A stretch of DNA of 53,663 bases. Source: Marinobacterium jannaschii DSM 6295 (GTDB lineage Bacteria > Pseudomonadota > Gammaproteobacteria > Pseudomonadales > Balneatricaceae). The notes beneath the pieces were generated by a model. That model did not search any database and had not been told where the DNA came from. It saw nothing but the letters and a program-made list of their open reading frames with translations. The position numbers and the translations under genes were made by a program. Positions 49,637 to 53,663 of this stretch are shown here, in pieces; the first letter of the stretch is position 1, and each line of letters starts with the position of its first letter. The DNA is taken from contig NZ_JHVJ01000018.1 of NCBI RefSeq assembly GCF_000620085.1, positions 1-53,663 of the forward strand, written 5' to 3'.

Positions 49637-52600
49637 TTACTGGCAGCTGGTGCCTGTCAGAACCGGAACAGAGGCTGGCTGGTTGTAGACCGGCTTCACG
49701 GCGGTGAAGCCGAAGGAGTAGGTCTCACCGGCGGCGATATTGCCATTCCAGCTGAAGTTACTGGCGGTGACCGGGTTACCGGCGGTCATCTGGGCGCGCC
49801 ACATGCTTTCGATAGTGGTGCTGTCGCCGAAATCGAGCCCGACATTCCAGCCACTGACCGCTTCGCTACCATGGTTGGTCATCAGCACCTCGATGGTATA
49901 ACCATCCTGCCACTCAGCTGCCACATTAACCTGGCAGCTCAGGGCGCCGCTATCAGTTCCGGTGCCAGTGCCAGTGCCAGTGTCGGTGCCGGTGCCGGTA
50001 TCAGTACCAGTGCCGGTATCGGTGCCAGTATCGGTACCAGTATCGGTACCAGTATCGGTACCAGTATCGGTACCAGTATCGGTACCAGTATCGGTACCAG
50101 TATCGGTACCAGTATCAGTGCCGGTATCGGTACCAGTATCAGTGCCGGTATCGGTGCCAGTATCGGTACCAGTATCAGTGCCAGTATCAGTGCCAGTATC
50201 GGTGCCGGTATCAGTGTCGGTGCCGGTATCAGTGTCGGTGCCGGTATCAGTGTCGGTGCCAGTGTCGGTGCCAGTATCAGTGCCGGTATCGGTGCCGGTA
50301 TCAGTTCCGGTATCAGTTCCGGTATCAGTCCCAGCCCCGACCTGAACGACCAATTCATCAGACCAGTACTCGTTCGTGGAGGAGTGGTTACCCCAGACCT
50401 TGATGCGGTATTCACCGGCCTGTGGGAACTGGTAGCTGAACTCATACGGAGCGTTAGTCCAGGCCTGGTAGTCGCCGTTGACGTACAGGTCCATGGCGTA
50501 GAACGGGCCGGCAAAGCCATCGCCATTGGCGACGATGGTGACGCTATCACCCGGGTTCAGGTTATCGGTGCCGCCGAGGATACCGACGGTGATCTTATTC
50601 GGTTCCGCCGCAGGGCGGCCGTCGCTGGTATCGGTTGTATCGCCGGAATCTGTATCCGGATCGGGCGTGGTGCTGGTGTAACTGTAGAACCAGTCGTAGG
50701 CGGGCAGGGTTTCGCTGTCGATATCACTGCCCAGGGCGGGCCAGCTGTAGCCCTGCATAAAGGTCGGGGCGTTATCAAACAGGTAGGAAGCCGGGATTGA
50801 GGTACCCTCATAACCGGTTTGCTGGTCAGTGGTACCGGAGTAGCTGGTGTAGTTGCCGTGCAGCACCCAGGTGGATTCATCGATGGTGTCCTGTCCATCG
50901 GAGCCTGGTACCCCCCAGACTTTATCGATACCGATCTCTCCATTACTGACCCGGTTACCACTGAGGTACTGGTAGTCGGAGGAATCGCCGGCCAGGATTG
51001 ATTTAGTCCGAACGCTGTTACGCAGGAAGGTGTTGTCAGGCCCGGTTGGTCCCCAGTAGTCGCTGATAATAAAGTACTGGCCGATATTGGACTCAAACAG
51101 GTTGGAATAGGAGTAATGGCCGTGTAGTGAAACATCTGCCGGTATCCAGTTTCCGCCCTCGCTTTGGTGTGGTTCAAGTGAGTAGTTGTAGGCAAAGACG
51201 TTACCGTTGGCACCCAGATGGGTCATCATGGAATGGCGCAGGTGGCGGAATACGTTGTTCAGCACCAGCGTACCTGAGCTGCGGAAAGTGAGTTCGACCC
51301 CGTAACCGTGGCCGCCAGTGCCGTGATCGGTAGCATCCTCAAAGTAGCTGTCGCGTATCTCCACCCGACGTGAGCGCCAGACACCCACATGGCTCTTGCG
51401 CGCCAGTTTAGAGTGAATCCCTTTTATCCAGGTATTGCTGGCATAGTTTAGGCAGAATATATTGCTTTCACTGATGTCCTGACGAACAACTGCGAAATCC
51501 TCAAATCCTGCACTCTCGACCAGGCTGGCTGGCGTTGCCCAGACTCCGAAATTCTGATCCATATCGATACGGATCGGATCGGCCAGGGTGATCCAGTTGC
51601 CATCAATGCTGATGACTTTATTAAACTGCCCAATCAAACGGCCGGCCCAGCTTTCCTGACGCCAACCTGGCATGGTTTCATGCACTGAAGCGTCATAACC
51701 CTGCACCAGTTCTATGCCGGAACCCAGGCTAAAAGCAGATGGATCATTAACGCGGATTCGCAGCGAGCCGTTCGTAGCACCCTCCAATACCTTCGGATAG
51801 CCGTTGGCTGCGGTAACCGCTCTTTCAGCTTGCGGCTTACACTGTCTCGATAGTTGGAGGGCATGCTGATTGTGGTTTACGTTGAGGACCGTTTTATCCA
51901 TGCCTGCACCACGTAATACGATGCCTCCGGGCAGGTACAGCGGTGTATTCAACTGGTAGGCACCTTCCTGAAGAGAGACTGCACCGGTGCCGGAGATACT
52001 GTCAATCGCAGCCTGAATAGCCGCGGCATCATCGTTACCGTCGTCAGGATTGGCACCGAAATCCAGTGCATTGGCGCGTACAGGAATATCAGGAATACCT
52101 CCCTCTATACCGGCCTGCCATTTCGGTACCTGATGACCGAAGATATCCAGCATCTCCGCCTGTAGAGGCCCGACATTGGTGCCGTTATCACTGTTTCCGC
52201 TATCACCGTTGTCTCCTGAACCGGTATCGGTGCCAGACGCATCCGCAACCTGCAGCACCAGTTCATCAGACCAGTACTCGTCACCTGAGGTATGGCCTGC
52301 CCAGACCTTAATCCTGGCTTCTCCGGCGCTATCGAGCAGCAGGTCGAATTCATACGGTGCCTTGGTCCAGTTGATCCAGTTGTCATTCACGTAGAGGTCC
52401 ATGGCGTTGAAGCTGCCACCAATCGCATCGCCATTGGCAACCACCTTCACTGTATCACCGACCTGCAGGCCGGTTGTGGAACCGGCCAGGCTAATGGTGA
52501 CATTTGCTGCAGGGACCGGATCGCCCCCACTGCCAGTTGAGCCATCACCACAGAGGGCTCCGGTGAGTTGAGGCAGGTTAGGAGCCTGGCCGGTAACGCC

Positions 52601-52909
52601 TTTATTGACAGTGCCGCCAAATGAGATGGTCTGGCCTGCAGCGATTGTGCCATTCCAGGCTGCGGGGGTTGCACTGGCCGGGCCGGAAAGGGTGGCACTC
52701 CAGAGTTTGTTGATCGCTGAGCTATCACTGAAAGCGAATCCGATCTGCCAGCCTTCGATAGCTGCGGTGCCGTTATTGGTGATGGTTACATCCATGTTGT
52801 AACCGCTTTGCCACTCTTCTGTAGCGGTTATGGTACAGACCGCATTCGCGGCCAGAGCAACTGCTGGTTGCATGAGTAGCAGCGGAAAAACGTATCTTGC
52901 GGAAGGCAT
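49637..52909 (-). CDS. Secreted multidomain protein: CBM2, Ig-like, right-handed beta-helix, Ig-like, DTGT linker, CBM2
   Basis: 1090 residues from ATG 52909 (AAAGGA upstream), giving signal peptide [20 protein letters not shown]. Order: CBM2 (~23-125, [19 protein letters not shown]), a module with [13 protein letters not shown] and [10 protein letters not shown] (~135-225), a beta-helix of the pectate-lyase/GH28-related type (~275-740, [31 protein letters not shown]), a second copy of the module (~775-860, [23 protein letters not shown]), a ~120-residue Asp-Thr-Gly-Thr repeat, and a C-terminal CBM2 (~990-1090). CBM2 domains bind cellulose or chitin, so it is probably an extracellular polysaccharide-active enzyme; cleavage chemistry is not readable. 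Start at 52978 would add residues without a signal peptide. Confidence 0.9.
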   Translation of the reverse strand: MPSARYVFPLLLMQPAVALAANAVCTITATEEWQSGYNMDVTITNNGTAAIEGWQIGFAFSDSSAINKLWSATLSGPASATPAAWNGTIAAGQTISFGGTVNKGVTGQAPNLPQLTGALCGDGSTGSGGDPVPAANVTISLAGSTTGLQVGDTVKVVANGDAIGGSFNAMDLYVNDNWINWTKAPYEFDLLLDSAGEARIKVWAGHTSGDEYWSDELVLQVADASGTDTGSGDNGDSGNSDNGTNVGPLQAEMLDIFGHQVPKWQAGIEGGIPDIPVRANALDFGANPDDGNDDAAAIQAAIDSISGTGAVSLQEGAYQLNTPLYLPGGIVLRGAGMDKTVLNVNHNQHALQLSRQCKPQAERAVTAANGYPKVLEGATNGSLRIRVNDPSAFSLGSGIELVQGYDASVHETMPGWRQESWAGRLIGQFNKVISIDGNWITLADPIRIDMDQNFGVWATPASLVESAGFEDFAVVRQDISESNIFCLNYASNTWIKGIHSKLARKSHVGVWRSRRVEIRDSYFEDATDHGTGGHGYGVELTFRSSGTLVLNNVFRHLRHSMMTHLGANGNVFAYNYSLEPHQSEGGNWIPADVSLHGHYSYSNLFESNIGQYFIISDYWGPTGPDNTFLRNSVRTKSILAGDSSDYQYLSGNRVSNGEIGIDKVWGVPGSDGQDTIDESTWVLHGNYTSYSGTTDQQTGYEGTSIPASYLFDNAPTFMQGYSWPALGSDIDSETLPAYDWFYSYTSTTPDPDTDSGDTTDTSDGRPAAEPNKITVGILGGTDNLNPGDSVTIVANGDGFAGPFYAMDLYVNGDYQAWTNAPYEFSYQFPQAGEYRIKVWGNHSSTNEYWSDELVVQVGAGTDTGTDTGTDTGTDTGTDTGTDTGTDTDTGTDTDTGTDTDTGTDTGTDTGTDTGTDTGTDTGTDTGTDTGTDTGTDTGTDTGTDTGTDTGTDTGTDTGTDTGTDTGTGTDTGTGTDTGTGTGTGTDSGALSCQVNVAAEWQDGYTIEVLMTNHGSEAVSGWNVGLDFGDSTTIESMWRAQMTAGNPVTASNFSWNGNIAAGETYSFGFTAVKPVYNQPASVPVLTGTSCQ
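49960..50335 (-). repeat. ~12-bp tandem repeat coding the Asp-Thr-Gly-Thr linker
   Basis: About thirty degenerate copies of a 12-bp unit (plus strand GTATCGGTACCA and variants with GTGCCGGTATCA). Variation is largely silent at third positions. The array stays open in several frames on both strands, so apparent ORFs over it are artefacts. Such arrays change copy number by slippage in multiples of one unit, which would alter linker length without a frameshift. Confidence 0.92.
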
Positions 52910-53300
52910 GAATCCTTTCACGATATAAATCCTCGTGTTCAGGTCAGACTTCATGCGTAGAGATTGATGCCTACACAACTTAACCGGTTTTTTGGGTACT
53001 TGCAGGAGAGGAATTTATATCATGCTTATCCATCTTAAGTAATTGTTATTTAAGGCTAAATTCTTCTTTTTTCTTTAATGATCTTTCGGTTTTTAACGGT
53101 CAGCTAGCGGGATTTTTATTGAAGGCTTTTGCTAAAGCAGCGTCCCGTCCTGAATCACGTTGACACTTCTCGACCGATCAAATCGGAAGGGCGTTTTCGA
53201 AGGCGGTGCAGAAAGAAAAAAGCCGGGCAGCTTTCGCCACCCGGCAACAGGAGCTCTCCGACAGGAGACTGTGATGAAGGAAATCCCTGGCTGAGAAAAC
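52910..53300. other. Intergenic region with terminator 53216-53245
   Basis: No gene seen. On the minus strand GCCGGG (53245-53240) pairs with CCCGGC (53227-53222) and U6 follows (53221-53216): a rho-independent terminator for the partial gene ending at 53301. The AT-rich part 53000-53100 probably holds the promoter of the 52909 gene; no clear boxes were assigned. Confidence 0.7.
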
Positions 53301-53663
53301 TCAGTTGCAGCTCTCTCCCAGCAGGATTGGCAGTACCGGCGGCTGATTAAAGCTTCCTTTCTCTACGGTAAAGCCAAAGTACTTACTCTTTCCCGGTTGA
53401 ATGGTGCCATTCCAGCTATAGCTGCTGGCAGTGTCCGGGTTGCCCTTACCCCACTGGGCCAGCCACATATTGGTGATCCGGCTGCTGTCAGCAAACTGCA
53501 TCGCGACGTCCCAGCCGTTGATGGTTTCGCTGCCGTTATTAGACAGGGTGATTTCCAGCGTATAACCGGCATTCCAGTCAGTCTGAACGTGCATGGAACA
53601 ACTCAGGCCTTCGCCGCTATTACCGGAATCAGTACCGGAATCAGTACCGGAATCAGTACCGGA
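53301..53663 (-). CDS. C-terminal CBM2 of a secreted protein, cut by the window edge
   Basis: Only the last 120 residues are present; the frame is open to base 53663. The visible N-terminal part is a Ser-Gly-Thr-Asp repeat linker (SGTDSGTDSGTDSG), followed by a complete CBM2: LSCSMHVQTDWNAGYTLEI, ETINGWDVAMQF, NMWLAQWG, SYSWNGTIQPGKS and PVLPILLGESC, with terminal disulfide cysteines. It resembles the linker-CBM2 end of the next gene downstream, so both are probably carbohydrate-targeting exoproteins of one degradative set. The catalytic domain lies outside the window. Terminator at 53216-53245. Confidence 0.88.
   Translation of the reverse strand, partial: SGTDSGTDSGTDSGNSGEGLSCSMHVQTDWNAGYTLEITLSNNGSETINGWDVAMQFADSSRITNMWLAQWGKGNPDTASSYSWNGTIQPGKSKYFGFTVEKGSFNQPPVLPILLGESCN

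Noticed and set aside
49960-50335. CRISPR-like regular repeat
   Set aside because: Units are 12 bp with no spacers, keep the reading frame and encode an Asp-Thr-Gly-Thr linker; no cas genes nearby.
49871-50800. Long plus-strand frames of Gly-Thr-Ser-Ile and Val-Pro-Val-Ser repeats
   Set aside because: They are antisense readings of the 12-bp linker repeat; a repeat unit divisible by three stays open in several frames. No ribosome-binding site and no domain.

Overview
The window reads as chromosome of a gammaproteobacterium, most likely a marine one near the Oceanospirillales. Support: YadG/YadH, long-form QueF, a PA2817-like protein, DUF1285, sigma-54-controlled nirBD and a CsrB/RsmZ-type sRNA all sit on one moderately GC-rich backbone with densely packed operons. 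No phage, insertion sequence or CRISPR array was seen. The genus is inference.

Layout. 1-744: tRNA-Gly(GCC) followed by an 86-bp tandem repeat carrying the tRNA 3' end, then no credible gene. 745-4092: a small periplasmic binding-type protein and a membrane PAS-GGDEF-EAL protein. 4084-8351: a PA2817-like gene (opposite strand), then the run yadG-yadH-queF-nitroreductase-thioesterase ending in a terminator. 8402-11367: copA behind a MerR-family-type operator, then a periplasmic cyclophilin. 11368-14137: a gene-free stretch, a VOC protein and a chemoreceptor. 14206-16419: a DUF255 thioredoxin-fold protein with a DsbD-alpha-like C-terminus.

16525-27073 is the most coherent block: an ECF sigma factor/ChrR-type anti-sigma pair with the gene set known from singlet-oxygen (photo-oxidative stress) regulons: SDR, NTF2-like, DUF3833 lipoprotein, GPH-type carrier, CFA-synthase-like methyltransferase, DUF1365, flavin amine oxidase-like protein (frameshifted here), DUF523/DUF1722 protein and photolyase. 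Three promoters of the form TGATCY-N16-CGTA drive its three transcription units. One of them sits directly before a 50-codon ORF for a possible secreted small protein.

27141-32574 holds four response-regulator-type genes (REC-HD, HTH-REC, REC-GGDEF-EAL, REC-HDOD) with no histidine kinase. 32577-34219 is a DUF692 (MNIO)/DUF2063 pair with altered metal-ligand motifs and no visible precursor peptide. 34597-43554 is mostly housekeeping or transport (dGTPase, YciH, NnrU, TauE/SafE, ChrA, a methylenetetrahydrofolate-reductase-like protein, DUF1285) and ends in a sigma-54-type response regulator with GAFTSA in place of GAFTGA.

43600-44205 is a gene-free region that I read as a CsrB/RsmZ-like sRNA: about fifteen GGA motifs, three of them presented in perfect hairpin tetraloops, and a terminal hairpin. 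44291-48900 is nirBD on the minus strand: a sigma-54 promoter, a leader terminator (attenuator), and a nirB fused in frame behind an extra FAD/NAD module with an internal ribosome-binding site at the NirB start. 48952-53663 holds a transglutaminase-like protein and two secreted CBM2 proteins with Thr/Asp/Gly/Ser repeat linkers; the last gene is cut by the window edge.
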